From: CADEED01 sp046733635
Lineage (GTDB): Bacteria > Pseudomonadota > Gammaproteobacteria > Steroidobacterales > Steroidobacteraceae
NCBI GenBank assembly: GCA_046733635.1
Contig: JBKPPO010000246.1
Span: forward strand, 1 to 17,895
Reading direction: 5' to 3'
DNA length: 17,895 nucleotides
The notes under the pieces were generated by a model. It saw only the letters and a program-made list of their open reading frames with translations. It was not told the DNA's origin and did no database searches. Shown piece by piece: positions 1 to 7,511 of the stretch (within the stretch, counting starts at the first letter, position 1; each line of letters begins with the position of its first letter). Made by a program: the position numbers and the translations under genes.

Positions 1-1210
1 ACTGCAGGCTGTGTTTGTCCAACCGCATGCCGGGGCCCGGACGTTTGCCGTAGAAAGACAGTGACGTCTTGGCCGAATCCGCGAGATCGAAGGTCAAGTG
101 ATCAGGCCCATGCGCGCCTATCCCGGAGTCCGCAGGGAACATGCTTTTCGGCGGTTCCCGGAACGCGATCGAGATGATGCGTTGACCTTCCGCGAGCCGC
201 TTGCCCGTACGCAGATAGAAAGGGACGCCGGCCCAGCGCCAGTTGTCGATCCGGCATTTCATCGCGATGAAGGTCTCGGTGTCGGACTCGGGCGAGACGC
301 CTTCCTCGCTGCGATAACCCGTGTATTGCCCGCGCACCACGTCGGCGGGCTGGATCGGCAACATGCTGCGAAACACCTTGTTCTTTTCTTCGCTGATGGG
401 CCTGGGCGCGAGATGCGTGGGCGGCTCCATCGCCATGAAGCCGAGAATCTGGAACAGATGCGTGACGACCATGTCGCGATACGCACCCGTCGACTCGTAG
501 AACCCCGATCGTTTGCCCAGCCCGAGGGTCTCGGGCACGTCGATCTGCACGTGATCGATGAAGTTGCGGTTCCAGATGGGCTCGAAGAGGCCGTTCGCGA
601 ATCTGAACGCCAGGATGTTCTGCGCAGGTTCCTTGCCGAGGAAGTGATCGATGCGGAATATCTGCTCCTCGGCGAAGACCTCGTGCAGCCTGGCATTGAG
701 ATCCACGGCGCTGCGCAGGTCGGTGCCGAACGGCTTTTCCATGATGATGCGCGAGTTCGCCACGAGACCCGCCTCGCCCAGCATACGAACGGCCGGCAGG
801 GCGGCGCTCGGCGGCACCGATAGATAGTGCAGACGGCGGCACTCGGCGCCGATGGAAGCCTCCGCTCGCCTCACGGTCTCGGCCAGCGCCGCGGCTCCCG
901 CACCGAGCGGCACGTAGTCGACGTTTCCAGCGAAGACGTTCCAGTCCTCGTCATTCACCTTGTTGCGGGAGAACTCGTTGACGGCCTCGCGCGCGAACTG
1001 TCGGAAGCGAGCGGCATCGAAATCGTCGAGCGACACCCCGACGACGCGACATCCGGGAATGAATCCCGCGCGCGCGAGGTGCAGCAGCCCGGGTATCAGC
1101 TTGCGGCGAGCAAGATCGCCGGTCGCGCCGACGAGCACGACGACTTGAGGAAACCGCGGACCGACACCGGCGGGGATCTTTGCCACGTACACAGCATGGC
1201 ACGCCCGCAT
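1..1210 (-). CDS. zwf: Glucose-6-phosphate dehydrogenase, C-terminal part missing at window edge
   Basis: Oxidises glucose 6-phosphate to 6-phosphoglucono-1,5-lactone with NAD(P)+ in the cytoplasm, the entry to the oxidative pentose-phosphate and Entner-Doudoroff routes. The frame is open to the left edge and gives about 403 residues; the family is usually near 490, so roughly the last fifth is missing. The N-terminus has the nucleotide-binding motif VVVLVGATGDLARRKL. The active-site signature RIDHFLGKE lies near residue 187, with its catalytic-region His. MEKPFG and the later WAGVPFYLRTGKRL segment are also typical. The ATG at 1210 is the first in-frame start; GTG at 1192 is an alternative, and neither has a clear Shine-Dalgarno sequence. 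It follows the pectin methylesterase by 82 bp on the same strand, with a hairpin between, so co-transcription is possible but not shown. Family assignment is secure; the start is not. Confidence 0.95.
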   Translation of the reverse strand, partial: MRACHAVYVAKIPAGVGPRFPQVVVLVGATGDLARRKLIPGLLHLARAGFIPGCRVVGVSLDDFDAARFRQFAREAVNEFSRNKVNDEDWNVFAGNVDYVPLGAGAAALAETVRRAEASIGAECRRLHYLSVPPSAALPAVRMLGEAGLVANSRIIMEKPFGTDLRSAVDLNARLHEVFAEEQIFRIDHFLGKEPAQNILAFRFANGLFEPIWNRNFIDHVQIDVPETLGLGKRSGFYESTGAYRDMVVTHLFQILGFMAMEPPTHLAPRPISEEKNKVFRSMLPIQPADVVRGQYTGYRSEEGVSPESDTETFIAMKCRIDNWRWAGVPFYLRTGKRLAEGQRIISIAFREPPKSMFPADSGIGAHGPDHLTFDLADSAKTSLSFYGKRPGPGMRLDKHSLQ

Positions 1211-1255
1211 GACGGTTGGCACCGGAGCTTCGCCAAACAACGTAGCGAACACACG

Positions 1256-1278
1256 GACCGCACCCGCGCGGTGCGGTC
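1256..1278. repeat. Perfect inverted repeat (9-bp stem, 5-nt loop) between pectin methylesterase and zwf
   Basis: GACCGCACC at 1256-1264 pairs exactly with GGTGCGGTC at 1270-1278. It sits in the 82-bp gap, about 15 nt past the methylesterase stop in the direction of transcription. No T-tract follows the stem on the minus strand, so it is not a classical intrinsic terminator. It could be an mRNA-stabilising or processing hairpin, a weak terminator or an operator. Confidence 0.6.
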
Positions 1279-1292
1279 GCAGAAAATTTGCA

Positions 1293-2357
1293 CTATCGCG
1301 GCAACTTCGCGTCCTGCGGCGCCCAGCCGTCGTGGCCGGCGAGATGTTGCCGGGCAGTCCAGCGCTCGGCTTCGACCGCGCTCAACGTCAGCGCATATGG
1401 CTCGCGCGGCCCATCGACCGCCCCTGGCCCCGTCGATCCGTGCTCCGCGTAAAAGGCGGTAGCCAGGCGTTGCGTGGCGCCCGGCGTCCACTCGCGCCAG
1501 CCAGCGCGCTCGAGCTTCGCGTCGATGCGCGTGTTCAGGAAGATCACGCGTGAGTAGTCGCGCCAGGGCCTGCCGAACCACAACTTGCCCACGCCCGGAT
1601 CGGCGGTGATGCGGCAGTTGTTGAACACGTAGCCGCGATCCTCATCCGCCGCCGTGCGCATGTGCGCGGTGAGCATCACCTCTTCATGCGCGATGCCATG
1701 GAGGTGGCAGTTCTCGAAGAACGCCTTCGAGTTGCCGAAGATGAAATCGACGTGGCCTTCGACATAGCAATCGCGGAAATACTGCCGGCTCACGCGGCAC
1801 TCCGGCCCTTCGCACTTCTTGTCGGCCGCGTAGAGCGTGTCCTGGTGGCCGAGCATACGCACACGCGTGATCACGGCGCGATCGCCCGTCACGTAAAGCG
1901 CCACCGCTTGCGAAGGTGCCGGGTTGCGGAGCCAGTAGTCATTGGCGACCGTGAGGTTCTCGGCGCGAAAATCATCCCCGCGGATCTCGAGCGTCGCCGT
2001 CTTGAACGTGCCGCCCACCTGCGAGGCGCCGTCGCTCCACGTGATCACCACATCATGAGGCCGGCGACCCAGGCCGCGCAGTCTCACGTTCGGCTTGGTG
2101 ATGAGCACCTTCTCGCGATACACACCCGGCGAGAGGGTGATCTCCCCGCCGCTCTCGGGCAGCGCGTCGACCGCGGCTTGCAGCGCGGAGAATTCTTGGG
2201 GGTCCGCCACGATGGTGGCCTTGCCCGGCGCGGCTTCGAGCGGCCGCGTGAGCTCCGCGCTTGCGGCCGGCGTCGTGAGAACCACGGCGCCGGCCAGCGC
2301 GATCAACAAACTACTGGCGGATCTCAACTTCAGCGCCCTTGTAATCCACGGTCGCAT
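1293..2357 (-). CDS. Secreted pectin methylesterase (carbohydrate esterase family 8)
   Basis: Removes methyl esters from homogalacturonan, releasing methanol and exposing galacturonate for lyases and hydrolases. The chosen start gives 354 residues beginning MRPWITRALKLRS, followed by a hydrophobic stretch ending in PAASA, which reads as a Sec signal peptide cleaved near residue 34. CE8 hallmarks are all present: SQAVAL (Gln about 150), GHQDTLYA (acid/base Asp about 173), DFIFG (nucleophile Asp about 204) and FGRPW (Arg about 263). The start at 2357 overlaps the last 47 nt of the GH31 gene. The frame extends upstream to 2516, but that part is low-complexity Ser/Arg-rich sequence inside GH31, so I reject it. 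A TTG start at about 2327 is possible but would shorten the n-region. Probably co-transcribed with and translationally coupled to GH31. Confidence 0.93.
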   Translation of the reverse strand: MRPWITRALKLRSASSLLIALAGAVVLTTPAASAELTRPLEAAPGKATIVADPQEFSALQAAVDALPESGGEITLSPGVYREKVLITKPNVRLRGLGRRPHDVVITWSDGASQVGGTFKTATLEIRGDDFRAENLTVANDYWLRNPAPSQAVALYVTGDRAVITRVRMLGHQDTLYAADKKCEGPECRVSRQYFRDCYVEGHVDFIFGNSKAFFENCHLHGIAHEEVMLTAHMRTAADEDRGYVFNNCRITADPGVGKLWFGRPWRDYSRVIFLNTRIDAKLERAGWREWTPGATQRLATAFYAEHGSTGPGAVDGPREPYALTLSAVEAERWTARQHLAGHDGWAPQDAKLPR

Positions 2358-5142
2358 CGGGCGCGGCCGCGAAATCGGCGGGTGACTTGCCTTCGCCGAT
2401 CCATCGCACGAAGAACTTGCGCTCCTCGACCATGCCCGGGTAGCTGCCCGAGCGCGCGCCGATGACCAGCGTGGCCTTGGCGGCGTCGTATCGCAGGGGG
2501 ATGCGGCTGAACTCACCCTTCTCGTAACCGTAGCTCACGCCGTCGTCTTCATAGAGCTCGAAGCTGCCATCGGCGCCCGTGAACACGTTGATCGTGATGG
2601 GCGCGCCCGGCGCTTCCGCCGTGTACTGGATGGCGGCACCCACGGGCACGATCGATCCGGCGCGCACGAACAGCGGCATGCGGGAGAGCGGCGCGTCGGC
2701 CTGCACCGATTGACCGCCCGCATGCTTCCGGCCCGTGGCGTAGTCGTACCAGTCGGCGCCCGCCGGTAGATAGACCGGACGCGTGCGCGACTTGTACTGC
2801 GTGACCGGCGCCACGAGGAAGGCCTTGCCGAACAGGTATTGATCCTTGAGGTTCAACGCCGCCTTGTCGCCGGGGAAGTCCATGGCAATGCCACGCATGA
2901 TCGTGCCATCGCGATGGTGCACGTCCGCCGCCGTCGAGTAGATGTACGGCAGCAGGCGATACCGGAGCTGCCCGTGCCAGACCAGGCTGTCGTACACCTC
3001 GGATCCCTGCGGCGCGATGTTGAACGTCTCGCGATACGGGAACTCGCCATGCGAACGGAACAGCGGCGCGAAGGCGCCGAACTGGAACCAGCGCAGGTAG
3101 AGCTCGCGCCATTCGAGCAGATCCTCGGGCTTGGGGGTCTGCGTGTGGTAGCGGTTTTCGTTGGCGAAGCCGCCGATGTCGAACGTCCAGTTCGCCACGC
3201 CCGAGTAGCCCATGCTCACGCCGGCGGAGATCTGGGCATGCAGATCGTCCCAGCGCGAGACGATGTCGCCACTCCATAACGCGGAGGCGTTGCGCTGGAT
3301 GCCCGCGAAACCCGAGCGCGTGAGGATGAACACGCGAGTGTCCGGGCGCGAAGCGCGCGCGCCCTCGTACACGCCACCGGAGTGCACCAACGGATAGCTG
3401 TTGAAGAAGTTCTCGGACGGCCCGAGCGCGGTCGGCCCGATGCGCTCCGTGATCGTCTCCACGTCGAGGTTCGAATGGATGTCCGGCTCGGTCGCGTCCA
3501 TCCACCAGGCATCGAATCCGAGCACGCCCAGCTTTTCGTTGACCTGGCGCCAGTAGATGTCGCGCGCGTCCTTGGAATACGGGTCGTAGAACGCGTTCAG
3601 GTAGCCAGGCCCCACCCAGTCCTTCGCGCCGGCCTCGACGTTGCCGCGATAGATGTAACCCTTCGCGTCGAGTTCCTTGTAGTTGGCGGTCTCGGGATAG
3701 AATTTGGGCCACACCGAGATCATGATGCGCGCGTTCATCTCGTGGACCTTGTCCACCATGCCCTTGGGATCGGGGAAACGCGCCTTGTCGAAGTCGTGCG
3801 AACCCCAGGCGTTCTCGGGCCAGTAGAACCAGTCGAGCACGATGTTGTCGAGCGGGATCTTGCGCTTGCGGTACTCGGCGACGACGTCGAGCAATTCCTT
3901 CTGGTTCGTATAGCGCTGGCGGCTTTGCCAGAAACCATAGGCCCACTTCGGCAACATCACCGACTTGCCGGTGAGCTCGCGGTACCCCGCGATCACGTCA
4001 TCCTGCGAAGAGCCTGCGATGAAGTAGTAGTCCACCGCGCGGCCCACATCCGACGTGAACGTGACCGAGTGGCGTTGGGCTTCCGGCAACGGATCGTTGT
4101 GGAGCAGCGCCATGTAGCCGCCTTCCGGGATCCACTCGAGCTTGAACTTCACGGGGGTGCCGGCCTTCATGGGCACTTCGAGGTTGTGGTACCAGGCGCC
4201 CCAGTTCATGCGCCAGCGATCCATGAGCAGCTTGTCGTCGAAATACACCTTGAAATAGCTGCTGCCGTAGACCTGGAATTTGTGCACGCCCTCTTTCGTG
4301 GTGGTGAGCGTGCCTTCCCATGTCACCGTCTGGCCGGGTAGATGGTCGGGCGGTCCGCCCATCACGGGTTCCTTGCCCGTGAGCATGTCCGTCGGCCAAT
4401 TGAAGCGGTCCCGGATGTACTGGTAGTTGATGTCCTTCTCGACGCGCTGGAAGGTCTTGTCGCCCGCCACGTAGGTCGCGGTGAAACCGCCTTCCTTTCC
4501 GGCGTTGTCGGCGATCTTCAGATCGCGCGATGCCAGGCCATATGGCCGCGGATCACCGATGCGCGAGATGCCATTGTTGTCCCACAACACGCCGTAATTG
4601 CGCGTCGAGACGATGAATGGCACCGCGATGTCCATGTTGTGCTGCGCAAGCTCCACATCCTCGCCATTGAGGTTGAGCTGCGCATTCTGGTGCTGACCCG
4701 AGCCATAGAACGCTTCATCGGTGCCGGGATTGAAGCGGCGGGACACGCCTTTCGCGGGCCAGTCCTTCTGCGCTTCTTCCGTCGCCAGCACCTTGCCGGC
4801 GGGGTCCGTGAAGCTCACCGCGCCATCGGCCAGCGAGACGGTGGCGATCACGCGCGCGGTAGTCAGTACGACCTTGCCTTCCCGCTTCTCCACCTTGAAT
4901 TCGGGAGGTGCCGTTGAAGCAGGCACCGTCATGAGGCTGGGCGGCAATTCCAGGTTCGCGTCGTTGACGGCCGTGACTCGCAAGGTGCGATCCGTGCGCA
5001 CTTCCACGCGCACGCGCCGATCCTTGCCTTCCGCCGGCGTGACGACGATACCGGCTTCGTTCTGGACGAACGTGCCTTCGGGTGCATCGGCCGCGCAACC
5101 CGCGAGCACGAACGCACACAGCAAACCTGTCAGCAGCTTCAT
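2311..5142 (-). CDS. GH31 glycoside hydrolase with PA14 insert, alpha-xylosidase type, lipoprotein
   Basis: Retaining alpha-glycosidase, 943 residues. It begins MKLLTGLLCAFVLAGCA: a lipoprotein signal peptide with lipobox LAGC (acylated Cys about 16), so it should be membrane anchored on the periplasmic or outer side. An N-terminal beta domain is followed by a PA14 module at about 265-355 (from HLPGQTVTWEG to about YMALLHN). Then come the TIM barrel and C-terminal beta domains. The nucleophile lies in WWMDATEPD (Asp about 549) and the acid/base in WSGDIVSRW (Asp about 626). A PA14 domain inserted ahead of the barrel is known from xyloglucan alpha-xylosidases such as Cellvibrio japonicus Xyl31A, so alpha-xylosidase on xyloglucan oligosaccharides is the best guess; alpha-glucosidase or another GH31 activity cannot be excluded. 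GAGAGGGG lies 4 nt before the ATG and fixes the start against a longer frame reaching 5340. First gene of the minus-strand operon. Confidence 0.95.
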   Translation of the reverse strand: MKLLTGLLCAFVLAGCAADAPEGTFVQNEAGIVVTPAEGKDRRVRVEVRTDRTLRVTAVNDANLELPPSLMTVPASTAPPEFKVEKREGKVVLTTARVIATVSLADGAVSFTDPAGKVLATEEAQKDWPAKGVSRRFNPGTDEAFYGSGQHQNAQLNLNGEDVELAQHNMDIAVPFIVSTRNYGVLWDNNGISRIGDPRPYGLASRDLKIADNAGKEGGFTATYVAGDKTFQRVEKDINYQYIRDRFNWPTDMLTGKEPVMGGPPDHLPGQTVTWEGTLTTTKEGVHKFQVYGSSYFKVYFDDKLLMDRWRMNWGAWYHNLEVPMKAGTPVKFKLEWIPEGGYMALLHNDPLPEAQRHSVTFTSDVGRAVDYYFIAGSSQDDVIAGYRELTGKSVMLPKWAYGFWQSRQRYTNQKELLDVVAEYRKRKIPLDNIVLDWFYWPENAWGSHDFDKARFPDPKGMVDKVHEMNARIMISVWPKFYPETANYKELDAKGYIYRGNVEAGAKDWVGPGYLNAFYDPYSKDARDIYWRQVNEKLGVLGFDAWWMDATEPDIHSNLDVETITERIGPTALGPSENFFNSYPLVHSGGVYEGARASRPDTRVFILTRSGFAGIQRNASALWSGDIVSRWDDLHAQISAGVSMGYSGVANWTFDIGGFANENRYHTQTPKPEDLLEWRELYLRWFQFGAFAPLFRSHGEFPYRETFNIAPQGSEVYDSLVWHGQLRYRLLPYIYSTAADVHHRDGTIMRGIAMDFPGDKAALNLKDQYLFGKAFLVAPVTQYKSRTRPVYLPAGADWYDYATGRKHAGGQSVQADAPLSRMPLFVRAGSIVPVGAAIQYTAEAPGAPITINVFTGADGSFELYEDDGVSYGYEKGEFSRIPLRYDAAKATLVIGARSGSYPGMVEERKFFVRWIGEGKSPADFAAAPDATVDYKGAEVEIRQ

Positions 5143-5146
5143 GAGA

Positions 5147-5154
5147 CCCCTCTC
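5147..5154 (-). promoter_or_regulatory. Shine-Dalgarno site of the GH31 gene
   Basis: GAGAGGGG on the minus strand ends 4 nt before the ATG at 5142. It supports this start, which also gives a proper lipoprotein signal, over upstream in-frame ATGs. Confidence 0.7.
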
Positions 5155-5174
5155 GTATCGGATGCGGCGCGCCG

Positions 5175-5180
5175 ATTCTA
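5175..5180 (-). promoter_or_regulatory. Possible -10 element for GH31 (TAGAAT)
   Basis: TAGAAT on the minus strand, 5 of 6 matches to TATAAT, lies about 33 nt upstream of the GH31 ATG in otherwise GC-rich sequence. I find no convincing -35 hexamer at the right spacing, so an activator-dependent or non-sigma-70 promoter is possible. Weak call. Confidence 0.25.
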
Positions 5181-5270
5181 ATGGGGCGAAAGACGAAGCG
5201 CCGGAAGACGAGACCCGGCGCCGTGGGGGCGTCGCCGGTTCCCGCCTTCCGGTCGTGTCGCAGTTGCGCG

Positions 5271-5288
5271 CCTCGACCGGCGTCGAGG
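5271..5288. repeat. 18-bp interrupted palindrome in the divergent intergenic region
   Basis: CCTCGAC at 5271-5277 and GTCGAGG at 5282-5288 are perfect inverted repeats around a 4-nt centre, between the divergently transcribed GH31 and IclR genes. It may be an operator or a hairpin in the GH31 leader. No function is demonstrated by sequence alone. Confidence 0.4.
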
Positions 5289-5320
5289 AACGACGGTCTG
5301 CATGAGGCGGCAACCCGCGA

Positions 5321-5353
5321 TTTCCCGAATGAAAGTACAATGCTCTAATGAAA
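5321..5353. promoter_or_regulatory. AT-rich candidate operator with AATGAAA direct repeats
   Basis: Two copies of AATGAAA at 5328-5334 and 5347-5353 repeat with a 19-bp period, close to two helical turns. The first copy also forms TTTC-N6-GAAA (5321-5334). TACAAT at 5336-5341 resembles a -10 box reading toward iclR. This is the most AT-rich patch of the 289-bp divergent region. AATGAAA matches the half-site of KdgR, the IclR-family repressor of pectin catabolism in Erwinia/Dickeya, although KdgR boxes are inverted rather than direct repeats. A likely, unproven, binding area for the adjacent IclR regulator. The rest of 5143-5431 shows no gene. Confidence 0.35.
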
Positions 5354-5431
5354 AACCAAGATCAAGAGGAAGGTTGACGCCACGCCGGCCAAGGCAGGCA
5401 GAATCGCCGGCCGGTCACACGAACCAAGCTC

Positions 5432-6208
5432 ATGGCCACGAAGACTTCCGACAACGCCCGCTCCGTCCGATACCGCGCCCCGGCGCTGGAAAAAGGGCTC
5501 GACGTCATCGAGCTGCTGGCCGCCGAGAAATCGCCGCTGACGTTGTCGGCGATTTCACAGCGGCTGGGCCGCTCGGCCGGCGAGTTGTTCCGAATGCTCC
5601 AGGTGCTGGAGTTCAAGGGTTTCATCACGGCCGACAACGGCGCCGGCTACGTGCTCACTAACAAACTGTTCGCGCTGGCCATGGCGCAGGCGCCCGTGCG
5701 TTCGCTCGTGGAGACCGCCCTGCCGATCATGCGCAAGCTCACGCAGGACATCGGACAGTCCGCGCACATCGCCGTCGCCTCGGAAGACCAGATCGTGGTG
5801 ATCACGCGCATCGAGCGGCCCGGCGATCTCGGCTTCTCCGTCCGCATCGGCTATCGGCGCGAGATCGTGAGCGCGACGTCCGGCCTCGTGTTGTTCGCCT
5901 ATCAGACCGACGAGACCCGCAAGGCCTGGCTCAAACGCTGCAAGCTCAAGGGCGAGGCTGCCGAAGATTTCGTCTCGCGCGCGAACGTCGTGCGCTCTCG
6001 CGGGCACCATGAAGCCGCATCGGGCTTCGTGCGTGGCATCACGGATCTATCGGCCCCGATCCTGCGCGGCGACATCGCGGTGGCGGCGCTCACCATTCCT
6101 TTCGTCCACAGCAGCCCGCTGGTGATGGACATGGCGCAAGCCGCCGAACACGTGCGCAACGCGGCCCGCCAGATCTCGAACGACATCGCCCACGGAGATC
6201 TGCCATGA
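5432..6208 (+). CDS. IclR-family transcriptional regulator
   Basis: 258 residues, the normal length for the family. Residues about 14-75 form the winged helix-turn-helix (YRAPALEKGLDVIELL start; recognition region SAISQRLGRSAGELFRML). Residues about 80-255 form the IclR effector-binding domain, with SAHIAVASEDQIVVITRIE and the late SAPILRGDIAVAALTIPF segment. It is divergent from GH31/pectin methylesterase and heads the fucose-type operon, with the FucP gene starting 13 nt after its stop. It is therefore probably the local sensor of a pathway intermediate, as KdgR is for 2-keto-3-deoxygluconate. Whether it represses or activates cannot be read from the sequence. No obvious Shine-Dalgarno precedes the ATG. 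Confidence 0.93.
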   Translation: MATKTSDNARSVRYRAPALEKGLDVIELLAAEKSPLTLSAISQRLGRSAGELFRMLQVLEFKGFITADNGAGYVLTNKLFALAMAQAPVRSLVETALPIMRKLTQDIGQSAHIAVASEDQIVVITRIERPGDLGFSVRIGYRREIVSATSGLVLFAYQTDETRKAWLKRCKLKGEAAEDFVSRANVVRSRGHHEAASGFVRGITDLSAPILRGDIAVAALTIPFVHSSPLVMDMAQAAEHVRNAARQISNDIAHGDLP

Positions 6209-6221
6209 GGAACCCGACGCC

Positions 6222-7511
6222 ATGAGTGAACGCACGGGGGGGCCGGCGACACCAACTACTCTGATCACGCCGGGTTTTCTGGGAGCGACGGTGCTCATCG
6301 TGGCGCTGTTCGCGTTCTGGGGCATGTCCAACAGTCTCAACGACGTGTTGATCCCGCAGTTCCGCAAGACCTTCCTGCTGGGCGACTTCGCGTCGAGCTT
6401 CGTGCAGTTCGCCACGTTCATCGGATACTTCGTGTTCGCGATCCCCGCGTCGCTGTTCATGCGGCGGTTCGGCTATCGCGCCGCCGTGGTCATGGGACTG
6501 GTGTTGTTCGGCACGGGCGCATTGCTGTTCTATCCCGCGGCGCGTTTCGGCGAATACCACTTCTTCCTCGGCGCGTTGTTCGTCGTCGCCAGCGGACTCT
6601 CCTTCCTCGAGACCTCCGCGAATCCCATGATCGCGGCCATGGGTCCGGCGGAGAGCGCGGACCAGCGGCTCAACTTCGCCCAGATGTTCAACCCGCTCGG
6701 CACGATCGCGGGCGTTTTCCTCGGCAAGGAGCTGATCCTTTCCGATCACCACCTCACACCGGAACAGATCGAAGCCATGGAGCCCGCGGCTCGCGCCGCC
6801 TGGCAGGCCAACGAGCTCGCGGCGGTCAAACTACCGTACATGGGCATCGCCTGCGTGGTGCTGCTGTGGGCAGTGCTCATGGCCATCGCGAAAGTGCCAC
6901 CGCTCGCGCAACGCGTACCCGAGGACGCCGATCCGCAGGCGGGCGGCTTCCGGGGGCTGCGCGCGTTCCCTCACTACTGGTTCGGCGTGCTCGCGCAATT
7001 CGCCTACGTGGGCGCGCAGGTGGGTGTGTGGAGCTTCGTGATCCGCTACACGCAATTCAACACGCCCGGCACCGCGGACAAGGTGGCCGCCAACAACCTC
7101 ATCATCACCCTGGTGTTGTTCTTCGCCGGCCGGTTCGTGGGCACGATGCTCATGTCGAAGTTCCGGCCCGCGTCGTTGCTCGCGGTCTTCGCGGCGGCCG
7201 ATGTCGCGTTGTGCCTCGCGGCAGCGCTGGCCGGCGGTGACGTCGGCCTCTACGCGCTCATGGCCACGAGCTTCTTCATGTCCATCCAGTTCCCCACCAT
7301 CTTCACGACGAGCTTGCGCGGCCTCGGCAATCACACCAAGTCCGGGTCCTCGTTCCTCGTCATGGCGATCGTGGGTGGCGCCATCATCCCGCCGCTGATG
7401 GGCCTCGTGTCCGACGCCAGCTCGATCAACATCGCCATGCTCGTGCCGGCGTTGTGTTTCGCCGTGGTCTGCGCATTCGGATTCGGCTCGCGTCGTCTGG
7501 CCGCTCCGTGA
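6222..7511 (+). CDS. fucP: FucP-type sugar:H+ symporter (major facilitator superfamily)
   Basis: 429 residues with about 12 hydrophobic segments in the inner membrane. It belongs to the FHS branch of MFS that holds E. coli FucP. The first helix carries FWGMSNSLNDVLIPQF and the fourth-fifth region SGLSFLETSANP. The two acidic residues I recall as important for proton and sugar coupling in E. coli FucP (Asp46, Glu135) correspond to Asp41 and Glu130 here. NPLGTIAGVFLGK and MSIQFPTIFTTSLRGLG are also family-typical. L-fucose is the first-choice substrate, supported by the downstream enzymes; related permeases take L-galactose, D-arabinose, glucose/galactose or other sugars. It starts 13 nt after iclR, and its stop overlaps the next gene's GTG start. 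Confidence 0.9.
   Translation: MSERTGGPATPTTLITPGFLGATVLIVALFAFWGMSNSLNDVLIPQFRKTFLLGDFASSFVQFATFIGYFVFAIPASLFMRRFGYRAAVVMGLVLFGTGALLFYPAARFGEYHFFLGALFVVASGLSFLETSANPMIAAMGPAESADQRLNFAQMFNPLGTIAGVFLGKELILSDHHLTPEQIEAMEPAARAAWQANELAAVKLPYMGIACVVLLWAVLMAIAKVPPLAQRVPEDADPQAGGFRGLRAFPHYWFGVLAQFAYVGAQVGVWSFVIRYTQFNTPGTADKVAANNLIITLVLFFAGRFVGTMLMSKFRPASLLAVFAAADVALCLAAALAGGDVGLYALMATSFFMSIQFPTIFTTSLRGLGNHTKSGSSFLVMAIVGGAIIPPLMGLVSDASSINIAMLVPALCFAVVCAFGFGSRRLAAP

Noticed and set aside
102..842. Open frames of 246 codons (minus) and 241 codons (plus) over the left edge
   Set aside because: The real coding frame is the G6PD frame on the minus strand, which is open to the edge and has the DHFLGKE signature; these are shadows of it.
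1256..1278. Hairpin read as an intrinsic terminator
   Set aside because: No run of T follows the stem on either strand, so I list it only as an inverted repeat.
2549..3946. A 465-codon open frame on the - strand in another phase of the GH31 gene
   Set aside because: Arg-rich, no domain signal, fully inside GH31 whose catalytic motifs are intact in the other frame.
5374..5404. TTGACG ... CAGAAT as an iclR promoter
   Set aside because: The spacer is 19 bp and the -10 match is poor, with the putative start too close to the gene for confidence.
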